Shown here: piece after piece, positions 1 through 7,390 of the stretch
Layout of the letters: the number at the start of each line of letters is the position of its first letter
Numbering within the stretch: position 1 is the stretch's first letter
NCBI GenBank assembly: GCA_902767125.1
Contig: CACXGJ010000106.1
Span: 1 to 11,931, forward strand
Origin: an uncultured Ruminococcus sp.
GTDB taxonomy: Bacteria; Bacillota; Clostridia; Oscillospirales; Acutalibacteraceae
Reading direction: 5' to 3'
Length of the DNA stretch: 11,931 bases
The notes under the pieces: generated by a model
What the model saw: only the letters and a program-made list of their open reading frames with translations
Database searches by the model: none
What the model was told of the DNA's origin: nothing
Program-made: the position numbers and the translations under genes

Positions 1-527
1 AGGTCATTGCCTACATAGAATCTTATAAGCTCGCTTGAAAATTCTCTGATAAGTTCATGTTTCAAATCACTGTGACGGGAATCTATTACCATGCAATTCG
101 GTATTCCGTTGCTGAAATCCTGCGGATGTCCGGGACCTACCCATACTGCAACAGGAGTTTCCTCGGTTACAAATTCTTCTACTATCTCTGTAAGACGCTT
201 GCCCGTATTCACTTCTATCCCTTTCATGCAAAGCACGATTCTCTTGCCCTTTATATCCAATTCCGCTATTCTCGGAACAAATGCTCTTACTGCCTGTGAG
301 CTTATTGATATTATCATAACATCTGCACTTGATACTGCTTTTTCAAGGTCATCAGTTACTTTTATGCTTTCCCTGAAGGTCAGCATATTATTTTTTCTTG
401 TATCCCTTATTTCTATAAATTGAGGTGCATCCGACAAGCCCCATATCGTTACATTATGTCCTATTTTATCAAGATACCATGCTATGAACGAACCCCATCT
501 TCCGCATCCCAAAAGTGTTATATTCAT
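1..527 (-). CDS. gpsA: Glycerol-3-phosphate dehydrogenase [NAD(P)+], N-terminal part (cut by window start)
   Basis: Read on the minus strand from an ATG at 527, the frame stays open for 175 codons to the window edge, so the C-terminal half is missing (the family is about 330 residues). The enzyme reduces dihydroxyacetone phosphate to sn-glycerol-3-phosphate, the backbone of membrane phospholipids, in the cytosol. The N-terminus shows a Rossmann nucleotide loop, GCGRWG at residues 7-12. A conserved MKGIE follows at 101-105, whose Lys102 matches the family's catalytic-region lysine. A GP-x-x-x-x-[DE] signature, GPGHPQDF, lies at 131-138. The usual motif there is close to GPTFAKE, so this is a variant branch. 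A GGGAGG ribosome site at 538-543 lies about 10 nt from the ATG and fixes the start. The gene is divergent from trkA. The family call is fairly secure; the cofactor preference cannot be read. Confidence 0.85.
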   Translation of the reverse strand, partial: MNITLLGCGRWGSFIAWYLDKIGHNVTIWGLSDAPQFIEIRDTRKNNMLTFRESIKVTDDLEKAVSSADVMIISISSQAVRAFVPRIAELDIKGKRIVLCMKGIEVNTGKRLTEIVEEFVTEETPVAVWVGPGHPQDFSNGIPNCMVIDSRHSDLKHELIREFSSELIRFYVGND

Positions 528-565
528 TAAAAAACAACCTCCCAAAATTAAATTTATTGAGTAAC

Positions 566-594
566 ATTATAGCATATATTTATATAAAAATCTA
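566..594 (-). promoter_or_regulatory. Putative sigma-A promoter for gpsA (extended -10)
   Basis: On the minus strand a perfect TATAAT lies at 571-566, preceded by TGC, which makes an extended -10 element. The -35 position around 589-594 reads TAGATT and is a poor match, as expected when an extended -10 compensates. The predicted start of transcription would be near 559, about 30 nt before the gpsA ATG. Confidence 0.6.
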
Positions 595-602
595 TAAAAT
601 AT

Positions 603-631
603 TTGTACTTTTTAGATTATTGTGCTATAAT
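603..631 (+). promoter_or_regulatory. Putative sigma-A promoter for trkA-trkH
   Basis: A perfect TATAAT at 626-631 is preceded by TGC (extended -10), and TTGTAC at 603-608 serves as -35 with a 17 nt spacer. Transcription would start near 638, giving a leader of about 25 nt before the trkA ATG. The -35 element lies only about 8 bp from that of the divergent gpsA promoter, so the two could influence each other. Confidence 0.65.
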
Positions 632-663
632 ATAACAAATGTTTTTTTGAGAGGTATTGATAT

Positions 664-2022
664 ATGAATATTATTATTGTAGGCTGCGGAAAGATCGGCT
701 CAACCATTTTGGAAAGCCTTGTTGAAGAAGGACATGATGTTGTCGGGATAGATACCGATGAACAGGTCATCACCGAAATCACAAATGTACATGATATCAT
801 GGCTGTATGCGGAAGCGGTACTGATTATGATATGCTCAAGGAAGCAGGTGTAGCCAATGCTGAAATGTTCATTGCGGTCACTTCATCTGATGAGCTGAAT
901 ATGTTGAGCTGTTACATAGCAAAAAAAATGGGAGCCAAGCATACCATTGCCCGTATAAGAAATCCCGAATATACTCAAACAAATCTCGGTTTTCTGCGTC
1001 AGCAGCTTGATCTGTCTATGGCTATCAATCCTGAATCTCTTGCTGCTGTTGAGATGTTCAACATACTGAAGCTGCCGTCTGCCGTCAAGATACAGACCTT
1101 TTCTCAACGTAATTTTGAGATAATCGAGATAATATTGAAAGAAAATTCCGCTCTTGCAGGAATGAAGCTGATGGAGCTGAAAAACAAATTCAATGCAAAG
1201 TTTCTTGTATGCGTTGTACAAAGAGGTGAAGAAGTCTATATCCCATCTGGCAACTTTCAGCTCATGGCAGGTGACAAGATCGGTCTTACTGCCTCACCTG
1301 CCGAGATACAAAAACTTATGCGTTCACTCAAAATAGAAAAAAAACAAGCAAAGGATATCATGATATTAGGCGGCAGCAGGATAGCTTATTATCTCTCAAA
1401 AATGCTTGCTGCATCAGGAAACGGTGTCAAGATCATCGAAAAAGATCATGATAAATGCCAGGAGCTTGCCGAATCTCTTGACAGAGTTGTTGTAATAGAG
1501 GGTGACGGAGCTCAACAGGAGCTTTTGCTCGAGGAAGGTCTTGATTCACTTGATGCTTTTGTTGCTCTGACGGGCATGGACGAAGAAAATATTCTCATCT
1601 CCATTTTTGCTTCATCACAGAATGTTCCGACCGTTATCGCAAAAATAAACAGAAATGAGCTTTCAGGTCTTGCCGCACGTTTGGGGCTGGACTGTGTAAT
1701 ATCGCCTAAAAAAATCGTTTCCGATGTCATAGTACGCTATGCAAGGGCTTTGGAAAATTCAAGGGGAAGCAATGTCGAAACTCTTTATAATATAATGGAT
1801 GACAAGGCAGAGGTCCTTGAATTCAATGTCCGTTCAGACTTCAAGCAGGTAAATATTCCCTTGCGTGACCTCCAGCTGAAGCCAAATATCCTCATTGCAG
1901 GCATTATCCGTGAAAGAAAGCCTATCATTCCCAATGGTGACGATATGATAATGAAAAATGACAAGGTCATTATCGTCACATCCGAACAGCGTCTCAATGA
2001 TCTGTCGGACATCGTAAAGTGA
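664..2022 (+). CDS. trkA: Trk potassium uptake regulator TrkA (RCK/KTN protein)
   Basis: Cytosolic regulatory subunit of the Trk K+ transporter; it binds NAD(H) or adenine nucleotides and gates the TrkH pore. At 452 residues it matches the two-repeat TrkA of about 458. Each half has a Rossmann (TrkA_N) domain followed by a TrkA_C domain. Repeat 1 has GCGKIG at 7-12 and the ribose-binding acid Asp30, then TSSDE at 73-77 and ARIRNPEY at 96-103. Repeat 2 begins near 231 with GGSRIA at 236-241, a degenerate glycine loop, and an acid at Glu259, so nucleotide binding may be weaker in the second half. C-terminal TrkA_C-like segments lie around 150-215 and 383-440. The start is supported by GAGAGG at 649-654, 9 nt upstream. 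The stop is 11 nt before the trkH start, so both are one transcript. Confidence 0.93.
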   Translation: MNIIIVGCGKIGSTILESLVEEGHDVVGIDTDEQVITEITNVHDIMAVCGSGTDYDMLKEAGVANAEMFIAVTSSDELNMLSCYIAKKMGAKHTIARIRNPEYTQTNLGFLRQQLDLSMAINPESLAAVEMFNILKLPSAVKIQTFSQRNFEIIEIILKENSALAGMKLMELKNKFNAKFLVCVVQRGEEVYIPSGNFQLMAGDKIGLTASPAEIQKLMRSLKIEKKQAKDIMILGGSRIAYYLSKMLAASGNGVKIIEKDHDKCQELAESLDRVVVIEGDGAQQELLLEEGLDSLDAFVALTGMDEENILISIFASSQNVPTVIAKINRNELSGLAARLGLDCVISPKKIVSDVIVRYARALENSRGSNVETLYNIMDDKAEVLEFNVRSDFKQVNIPLRDLQLKPNILIAGIIRERKPIIPNGDDMIMKNDKVIIVTSEQRLNDLSDIVK

Positions 2023-2033
2023 GGGGTGATGAA

Positions 2034-3491
2034 ATGAACAGACGAGCCGTTTTTTATACCATAGGACAGATCATCATTCTTGAAGGCATACTCCTCACAC
2101 TGCCTCTTTTTGTATCATTATGCTACTGGGAGGAAAAAAGCATCTTTTCATTTTCAATAACTGTTTTTATTGCTCTTGCCTTCGGATTCCTGATGCTTCT
2201 TATCTCAAAGCCGTCAAATAAGATAATCTATGCAAAGGAAGGCTTCATCATCGTGACCTGTGCATGGATAGCACTTTCCGCAATAGGCTGTGTTCCTTTT
2301 GTCATCAGCGGTGAAATACCGAATGTATTTGATGCGTTCTTCGAGACCGTCAGCGGATTCACCACAACAGGTGCATCTATCCTTACAGATGTTGAAAGCA
2401 TGAGCAAGGGTATGCTGTTCTGGCGGAGCTTCACTCACTGGCTCGGCGGTATGGGAGTGCTTGTTCTCATAATGGCGATAATCCCCAAGAATGCAGGCAC
2501 CGATTCAGGTCGTGCAATGCACATTCTCCGTGCGGAAATGGCCGGTCCGATCATCGGAAAATTAGTTCCGAAAGTTCGTGATACCGCAAAAATATTGTAT
2601 TTCATATACTTTGCCCTTACCGCAATTGAATTTTTCTTTCTTCTGATTGGCGATATGCCGTTTTTTGACAGCCTTGTCCATGCCATAGGCACTGCAGGTA
2701 CAGGAGGCTTCGGCATCAAGGCGGATTCCCTTGCAGGCTACAGCCCGTATTCTCAATGGGTAATAACCATATTCATGCTCCTTTTCGGAGTCAACTTCAA
2801 TCTGTTTTATCTGCTCCTGTTAAAGCGTTTCAAGTCTGTTTTCACCAACCGTGAGCTTTGGTTTTATGCAGGTGTCGTTATCGCTTCAATTGCCATCATA
2901 ACATGGAACATCTTTCCTATTTACAACAGCTTCTCCGACTCATTAAGACATTCCTCATTTCAGGTAGCAGGAACAATATCCTCAACGGGATTCGCAAGTG
3001 CTGATTTCAATCAATGGCCGCAGCTCTCAAAAAACATACTTTTTCTGCTGATGTTCATGGGAGGCTGTGCAGGCTCTACCGCAGGCGGTCTTAAGGTCTC
3101 AAGAGTAATGCTCCTTTTCAAGCTCATCAAAAAGGACATCCGAAGACTTCTTCATCCACGTTCAGTCACTGCCGTAAAGCTCGAAGGAAAGCCTGTTGAT
3201 AATAATACTCTTTATGGTACCAGCACTTATTTTGCCATTTATATGGTACTTATTTTAGGCACTTTTTTACTTATTTCATTTGAGCCGTTGAGCTTTGAGA
3301 CTAATTTCAGTGTAGCTGTTTCATGTATAAACAATATAGGTCCGGGATTTGACCAGGCAGGTCCTATGGAAGGCTACGCAGTCTATTCCAATTTCTCAAA
3401 GGTTGTTCTGTCAATTGCAATGCTCCTCGGAAGACTTGAAATTTATCCTGTACTGCTTGCATTCTATCCGAAAACATGGTCAAAGAAATAG
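2034..3491 (+). CDS. trkH: Trk potassium transporter membrane subunit TrkH
   Basis: Integral membrane channel-like subunit that carries K+ (possibly with Na+ or H+) under control of TrkA. The 485-residue protein is almost wholly hydrophobic, with four tandem membrane-pore-membrane units typical of the SKT family. The four selectivity-filter loops are visible as TTGAS at 111-115, GTGGF at 222-226, STGFA at 317-321 and IGPGF at 435-439. GGCAGSTAGGLK at 343-354, the flexible middle helix region that acts as an intramembrane gate, is also present. The family-typical ending LLGRLEIY is at 464-471. An in-frame GTG at 2019 would overlap trkA, but GAGGGG at 2021-2026 lies 7 nt before the ATG at 2034, so that ATG is preferred. 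No frameshift or missing motif is seen. Confidence 0.93.
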   Translation: MNRRAVFYTIGQIIILEGILLTLPLFVSLCYWEEKSIFSFSITVFIALAFGFLMLLISKPSNKIIYAKEGFIIVTCAWIALSAIGCVPFVISGEIPNVFDAFFETVSGFTTTGASILTDVESMSKGMLFWRSFTHWLGGMGVLVLIMAIIPKNAGTDSGRAMHILRAEMAGPIIGKLVPKVRDTAKILYFIYFALTAIEFFFLLIGDMPFFDSLVHAIGTAGTGGFGIKADSLAGYSPYSQWVITIFMLLFGVNFNLFYLLLLKRFKSVFTNRELWFYAGVVIASIAIITWNIFPIYNSFSDSLRHSSFQVAGTISSTGFASADFNQWPQLSKNILFLLMFMGGCAGSTAGGLKVSRVMLLFKLIKKDIRRLLHPRSVTAVKLEGKPVDNNTLYGTSTYFAIYMVLILGTFLLISFEPLSFETNFSVAVSCINNIGPGFDQAGPMEGYAVYSNFSKVVLSIAMLLGRLEIYPVLLAFYPKTWSKK

Positions 3492-3497
3492 ATTCAT

Positions 3498-3506
3498 GAT
3501 ACAATG
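3498..3506 (+). promoter_or_regulatory. Possible extended -10 promoter element before rsmA
   Basis: The 63 bp between trkH and rsmA contains TGATACAAT at 3498-3506, a TGn plus TACAAT extended -10. The -35 region would fall inside the trkH end and shows no good match. It could give rsmA independent expression, since no convincing terminator separates the genes. Weak call. Confidence 0.3.
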
Positions 3507-3554
3507 ACAATGTTTTGTCGTCGAATAATAAATTCTTAAAAGGAAATAATCTCT

Positions 3555-4412
3555 ATGAGTAATTTAACCGATATATCATATGTAAAAAAAATCCTCTCAA
3601 AACACGGCTTCACTTTTTCAAAAGCTCTCGGTCAGAACTTTCTTATAAATCCATCCGTCTGCCCGAGGATGGCTCAAATGTGCGGAGCAGGTCAGGAGGT
3701 CGGAGTTATTGAGATAGGTCCCGGAGCAGGTGTCCTCACAAATGAACTTGCTAAAGTTTCATACAAGGTCGTTGCCGTTGAACTCGACAAAAGACTTCTG
3801 CCTGTTCTTGACGAGACACTCTCACATCATGATAACATAAAGATAATCAATGGTGATGCCATGAAGCTCGACTTCAAAAGGCTCATCACGGAAGAATTTG
3901 GTGAAAATCATGTAGTTATCTGTGCCAATCTGCCGTATTACATAACCTCTCCTGTTATAATGCGTATACTTGAAGAAAGGCTTCCAATTGACTCCCTTAC
4001 AGTCATGGTTCAGAAAGAGGCTGCCGAAAGGATATGTGCTGCTCCGGGTACACGCCGGTCGGGAGCTGTCAGTGCAGCCGTCAGATACTATTCCGAACCG
4101 GAAATGCTGTTCAGAGTATCCGCTGGCAGCTTTCTTCCTGCACCGAATGTCGATTCCGAAGTGATAAAGCTCAAAATATTGGATAAGCCGCCTGTTGAGG
4201 CGGCTGATGAAAAACTATTCTTTAAGGTCGTAAAGGCTGCCTTTCTGCAAAGAAGAAAGACTCTTGCAAATTCCTTGAGTGCAGGTCTCTCAATGCCCAA
4301 GGCTCAAATAAATGCCCTGCTCGAAAATGCCGATATAAAAGCAAATGCCCGTGCAGAAGAAATGACCATGCAGGATTTTGCTGATATATCAAACGCTCTT
4401 TCCCGACTTTAA
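3555..4412 (+). CDS. rsmA: 16S rRNA dimethyladenosine transferase RsmA (KsgA)
   Basis: S-adenosylmethionine-dependent enzyme that dimethylates two adjacent adenines in the 3' end helix of 16S rRNA (A1518/A1519 in E. coli numbering) during late 30S assembly; its loss gives kasugamycin resistance in other bacteria. Length 285, as usual. The N-terminal KALGQNFL at 23-30 is the family opening. The SAM loop EIGPGAG is at 53-59, the ribose-binding acid Glu76 in VELD, GD at 100-101, and the catalytic motif NLPYYIT at 125-131. The C-terminal region has FLQRRKTLANSL at 230-241, typical of the family's RNA-binding helical domain. AGGAA at 3541-3545 lies 9 nt before the ATG. The last 24 bp overlap the opposite-strand PAP2 gene. 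Confidence 0.95.
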   Translation: MSNLTDISYVKKILSKHGFTFSKALGQNFLINPSVCPRMAQMCGAGQEVGVIEIGPGAGVLTNELAKVSYKVVAVELDKRLLPVLDETLSHHDNIKIINGDAMKLDFKRLITEEFGENHVVICANLPYYITSPVIMRILEERLPIDSLTVMVQKEAAERICAAPGTRRSGAVSAAVRYYSEPEMLFRVSAGSFLPAPNVDSEVIKLKILDKPPVEAADEKLFFKVVKAAFLQRRKTLANSLSAGLSMPKAQINALLENADIKANARAEEMTMQDFADISNALSRL

Positions 4413-4934
4413 TCTTCTGCTGCCGTCAAACAGCATATTATCTATCTTATATGAGATGACAGCTATTACTATCCCGAACAATGCACCGAAAATGATATCT
4501 GTCGGGAAATGCACATACAGATACAGTCTTGAAAAAGCTATTGCAAATGCGGCAAGATAGGCTAATGCTCCCAGTTTTTTATTATATATAAATATTATCG
4601 TTGCCGCACTGAATGCAAAAAAGGTATGTCCCGACGGAAATGAAAAGTCGCTTTCGGGAGGTACTATCAGCTTCACCGTACCGTTCAGCACATATGGACG
4701 CATTCTCTGTACTATCCTCTTTAATATGATATTGCACGCTATAAAACCAAATATCATACTGAATGCAAGTGACCTGCCTAATTTCCTGTATTTTCTGACT
4801 GCCAGACACATCACCATTATCACTATCCACAAAAGTCCCCAGTATCCCAAAAATGATATACATGGCATGAGCCTGTCAAGAAAATCATTCCTCCATCCCT
4901 GAATATTGTTCAGCACTGTAAATTCCCATTCCAT
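4389..4934 (-). CDS. PAP2-family membrane phosphatase
   Basis: Integral membrane acid phosphatase of the PAP2 superfamily, whose members remove phosphate from lipid phosphates or pyrophosphates such as phosphatidic acid, phosphatidylglycerol phosphate or undecaprenyl pyrophosphate. All three catalytic motifs are intact: KRIVQRMRP at 72-80, PSGH at 100-103 with the phosphate-contacting His103, and SRLYLYVHFPTD at 135-146 with the nucleophile His142 and Asp146. About five to six hydrophobic segments are seen, and the 181-residue length suits BcrC/YodM-like enzymes. The substrate cannot be told from sequence. Two starts are possible: TTG at 4940 or ATG at 4934. AGGAG at 4945-4949 lies 4 nt from the TTG and 10 nt from the ATG, so I prefer the ATG. 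The gene is single, with its own promoter, and converges on rsmA with a 24 bp overlap. Confidence 0.88.
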   Translation of the reverse strand: MEWEFTVLNNIQGWRNDFLDRLMPCISFLGYWGLLWIVIMVMCLAVRKYRKLGRSLAFSMIFGFIACNIILKRIVQRMRPYVLNGTVKLIVPPESDFSFPSGHTFFAFSAATIIFIYNKKLGALAYLAAFAIAFSRLYLYVHFPTDIIFGALFGIVIAVISYKIDNMLFDGSRRLKSGKSV

Positions 4935-4969
4935 ACTCAAAAAACTCCTTATATATTTTCTATGAAAAT

Positions 4970-4979
4970 ATTATAACAC
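4970..4979 (-). promoter_or_regulatory. Putative extended -10 promoter for the PAP2 phosphatase
   Basis: On the minus strand TATAAT at 4975-4970 is preceded by TGT (extended -10). The -35 position falls in the A/T run that forms the U-tract of the upstream cassette terminator (around 4993-4998), so no distinct -35 is seen. A leader of about 28 nt would precede the ATG at 4934. Confidence 0.55.
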
Positions 4980-4991
4980 ATATCATCACAA

Positions 4992-5038
4992 TAAAAAAGC
5001 ATATCTTTCCGAAATTTTTTATCGGAAGATATGCTTTT
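4992..5038 (-). terminator. Rho-independent terminator of the three-gene ATPase cassette
   Basis: An inverted repeat pairs 4995-5012 with 5022-5038 around a 9 nt loop, with one bulged base, giving a stem of about 17 bp. On the minus strand it is followed by a run of T (complement of 4993-4998). It lies 12 nt after the stop of the 5050-5916 gene and just before the PAP2 promoter, so it closes the cassette and insulates the PAP2 gene. Confidence 0.88.
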
Positions 5039-5049
5039 GTCATATTATG

Positions 5050-5916
5050 TCAGAAGCCAAGTTTCGACAATTCTCTGTCTGAAGAAATGCTTTCTTTCAA
5101 TCCCTCATCATCTATGTATTCGGACGGCAGGACATTTCTCAACACTTCATTTTCTCCGCTCTGCTGTCTTTCATACCAGATGTATTCCTCTTTTTTCCCT
5201 GTGCCGTCAGACTTCACGAGGTAATTCCAGATCATCTCCTGCTCCCATTTGATAAATCTCTTTGTATCAAGACTTTTGATATGGTTGGAGATGATATTTT
5301 TAAGCTTATTTTCGCCGTAGCTGTCAAGACTCAATCTGTATTTGTTAAGATTACGGACAAAAATGTCAAAATATTTTTCGCTGTCAGGTGCCTCTATCAC
5401 AAGCTTCCGACAGAATATCTCGTTATTCATAAAATTATAGACCTTGTCAAAGATACCTGTATCAATCTGTATCACAAAAAGATAGTCCTTCTTGAAATTG
5501 TTGATGTTTGATATCAGCCTTTTCCACCAAACCGACCTTGAGGATATACCCTCTGTTTCGTTTATTTTGACAAGAACTATGCCCTGTGAAACATAACACT
5601 TCAAGTTTATCTCTGTCAGCCACTGCTCAAGTGTTTTCCTGAACTTTCCGCATTCATCCGACAAGCCGAGGCTTTCACTTATCTCATAATTAGATGTACC
5701 GTATTCCTGATTCAGATATATCACATCATCGGTATTTACCGCAAATACTTCCCTTTTCTCAAGACTTATGAGAAGCTCTTTCAGCTCCTCTGTTATGTAC
5801 TCATCGCTGACACCGTCGATCGCAAACAGGTATACGGGTGATATCCTTAAAATTTCCTTCATGTCGAGGCTGTATTCGGATACCTTCAGGATATCCTTTG
5901 ATATATTTTCAAACAT
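5050..5916 (-). CDS. Unknown protein, possible degenerate AAA+ module
   Basis: I do not recognise a named family. The 288-residue protein has no membrane helix or signal peptide. Residues 111-210 read like the back half of a CbxX/CfxQ-type AAA+ domain: a hydrophobic strand GIVLVKI at 112-118 where Walker B would sit, a second strand YLFVIQI at 145-151 where sensor 1 would sit, then KLVIEAPD at 171-178 and a helical lid (KYFDIFVRNL, 181-190). The acidic pair of Walker B is missing, and no Walker A loop exists anywhere. An earlier strand-helix-strand at 28-67 (YLFAIDG, then VFAVNTDD) could be another eroded copy, but that is weak. It is the last gene of the cassette, starting 1 nt after the coupling-ATPase stop, with an AAGGGGGAAG ribosome site. 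A non-catalytic partner or adaptor of the ATPase is the best inference. Confidence 0.55.
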   Translation of the reverse strand: MFENISKDILKVSEYSLDMKEILRISPVYLFAIDGVSDEYITEELKELLISLEKREVFAVNTDDVIYLNQEYGTSNYEISESLGLSDECGKFRKTLEQWLTEINLKCYVSQGIVLVKINETEGISSRSVWWKRLISNINNFKKDYLFVIQIDTGIFDKVYNFMNNEIFCRKLVIEAPDSEKYFDIFVRNLNKYRLSLDSYGENKLKNIISNHIKSLDTKRFIKWEQEMIWNYLVKSDGTGKKEEYIWYERQQSGENEVLRNVLPSEYIDDEGLKESISSDRELSKLGF

Positions 5917-5917
5917 A

Positions 5918-7390
5918 TCATCTTCCCCCTTTCTTTAACCTTCCGTCTACAAAGTCATACATATACTGCACTGCCGAGAAAGTTTCCACATCCTTGAAGG
6001 ATTTAGCCTTGAATTTGACAAGGGGATAACCAGACTGCGGATATACGGAAAAATCCTTGACATTTGTTATATACGGTCTTACACCTGTTCTTAATACAAG
6101 TGCCTGACTGTCCGTCCAGCCTATTTTCAGGCTTTGAAGCTGTGTTATGTTGAGAAGCGGTATCTCACCTCTGCCTGTTGTATAGACGCTTCCGCAAAGG
6201 CTCGATATTTCCTCAAGCAGTCCTATCTCCCTGCACGCAAGGAATATCCAATTTCGGCAGTTCGACTTTATCGTTTCGGCATCCCCTCCATACATTGAGA
6301 CAAGCTGCTGTTTGCTCTGAACTATCAGGATAAATCTGATATTTCTGCTTCTTGCAGCCGATATCATTGCAGGCATATCGGATATTTTGGGGAAATTTGA
6401 AAATTCATCAAGCACAAAATTCATTCTTATTTTTATCTGACCATCCTGATTTTTATGTGCATTGCTTATCAGACATTCATAGCACTGCTTGATGAATACG
6501 CTGACAAGAAAATGAAAGGTCGTCTTTTCATCGGGGATTATGATATAGACCGCTGTCTTTTTATCTCCGAGCTTTCTTATATCTATGTCAGATGCTGCAA
6601 GCATTGACATTATCCTGTCATTGAAAAGGAACATACTCATCATTCCGTCAAATACACTGACTATGCTTGCAAAGGTTCTCTCTGTATTTCTCAATGAATA
6701 AAGCGTTCCCAATTTATATCTTATAACACTGTTTTCGGCAAAGGTATTGTACAGATCCCAGAATACCTCCTGTTCACCGCCCTTTCCGCTGACATCCATG
6801 TACATTCTCAATCTCTGTACACTTTTCAGGTTGACCTTGTTGAGATTATCCTCACATTCAAACAATATCAGCACCAATCCTACAAACATATCCACTGCCT
6901 GATTTTCCCAGTAGACATCCTTATCACTATGTACAGGGGCTTTAAGCTGTATTGCGAAGTCCGTCACCATCTCAACAGCCTTGTCCTTTGAACCGTTCCT
7001 GTAATATTTATACGGTATCTCAAGCGGATTCCATCTTATACTGTACTGTGTGTCCCTGAAATTAAGAACCTGTATGTCATAGCCCTGTTTTGCAAGGAAT
7101 CCGGATGTATACTTATATATTTCGCCCTTCGGATCGGTTATTATCATGGATTCTCCCGAAGCACCTATTGAATAGACTGACGGTATACAAAAATTCCTTG
7201 TCTTTTTAGTGCCTGTATTTCCGAATATCAGGGTATGACTGTCGGCTGTGTCCGTGTATACTTCACCGTTTTGATTGTAAAGCGGTACTCCCGAAACAGA
7301 TGTAAGCTCTCCCATCTTTTCCCTGTGCAAGCCATGTAAAAATTCCTCTCGTGTTGCAAACCTGTTTTCTTCCATAGAGTGTTTTATCAT
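5918..7390 (-). CDS. Soluble VirD4/TraG-like coupling ATPase
   Basis: RecA-like motor ATPase related to type IV coupling proteins, which in conjugation are hexamers that feed DNA or protein substrates to the secretion channel. The 490 residues start almost directly at the family's ATPase core. FATREEF at 11-17 matches the segment that usually follows the membrane anchor. The Walker A region is GNTGTKKT at 57-64, where the usual Gly before the Lys is Lys62. DPKGE lies at 86-90 and RWNPLE at 119-124. Walker B is FVLDEFSNF at 325-333, with Asp328/Glu329, followed by ARSRNIRFILIVQSKQQL at 346-363. The C-terminal ALVLRTGVRPY at 430-440 is also family-like. No N-terminal transmembrane helices are present, unlike VirD4/TraG. 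The start overlaps the previous stop by 4 nt (ATGA), and AGGAAA lies 10 nt upstream. No relaxase or VirB genes are in the window, so a non-conjugative job is possible. Confidence 0.85.
   Translation of the reverse strand: MIKHSMEENRFATREEFLHGLHREKMGELTSVSGVPLYNQNGEVYTDTADSHTLIFGNTGTKKTRNFCIPSVYSIGASGESMIITDPKGEIYKYTSGFLAKQGYDIQVLNFRDTQYSIRWNPLEIPYKYYRNGSKDKAVEMVTDFAIQLKAPVHSDKDVYWENQAVDMFVGLVLILFECEDNLNKVNLKSVQRLRMYMDVSGKGGEQEVFWDLYNTFAENSVIRYKLGTLYSLRNTERTFASIVSVFDGMMSMFLFNDRIMSMLAASDIDIRKLGDKKTAVYIIIPDEKTTFHFLVSVFIKQCYECLISNAHKNQDGQIKIRMNFVLDEFSNFPKISDMPAMISAARSRNIRFILIVQSKQQLVSMYGGDAETIKSNCRNWIFLACREIGLLEEISSLCGSVYTTGRGEIPLLNITQLQSLKIGWTDSQALVLRTGVRPYITNVKDFSVYPQSGYPLVKFKAKSFKDVETFSAVQYMYDFVDGRLKKGGR

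Noticed and set aside
2019..2033. GTG start for trkH at 2019
   Set aside because: It overlaps the trkA stop and lacks its own ribosome site, whereas GAGGGG sits 7 nt before the ATG at 2034.
3506..3525. Possible terminator between trkH and rsmA
   Set aside because: The only inverted repeat (GACAA/TTGTC) is 5 bp and is not followed by a T run.
5918..7390. Evidence of an integrated conjugative element
   Set aside because: Only the coupling-type ATPase resembles conjugation machinery. No relaxase, VirB4, integrase, oriT-like repeat or attachment-site duplication is visible in the window.
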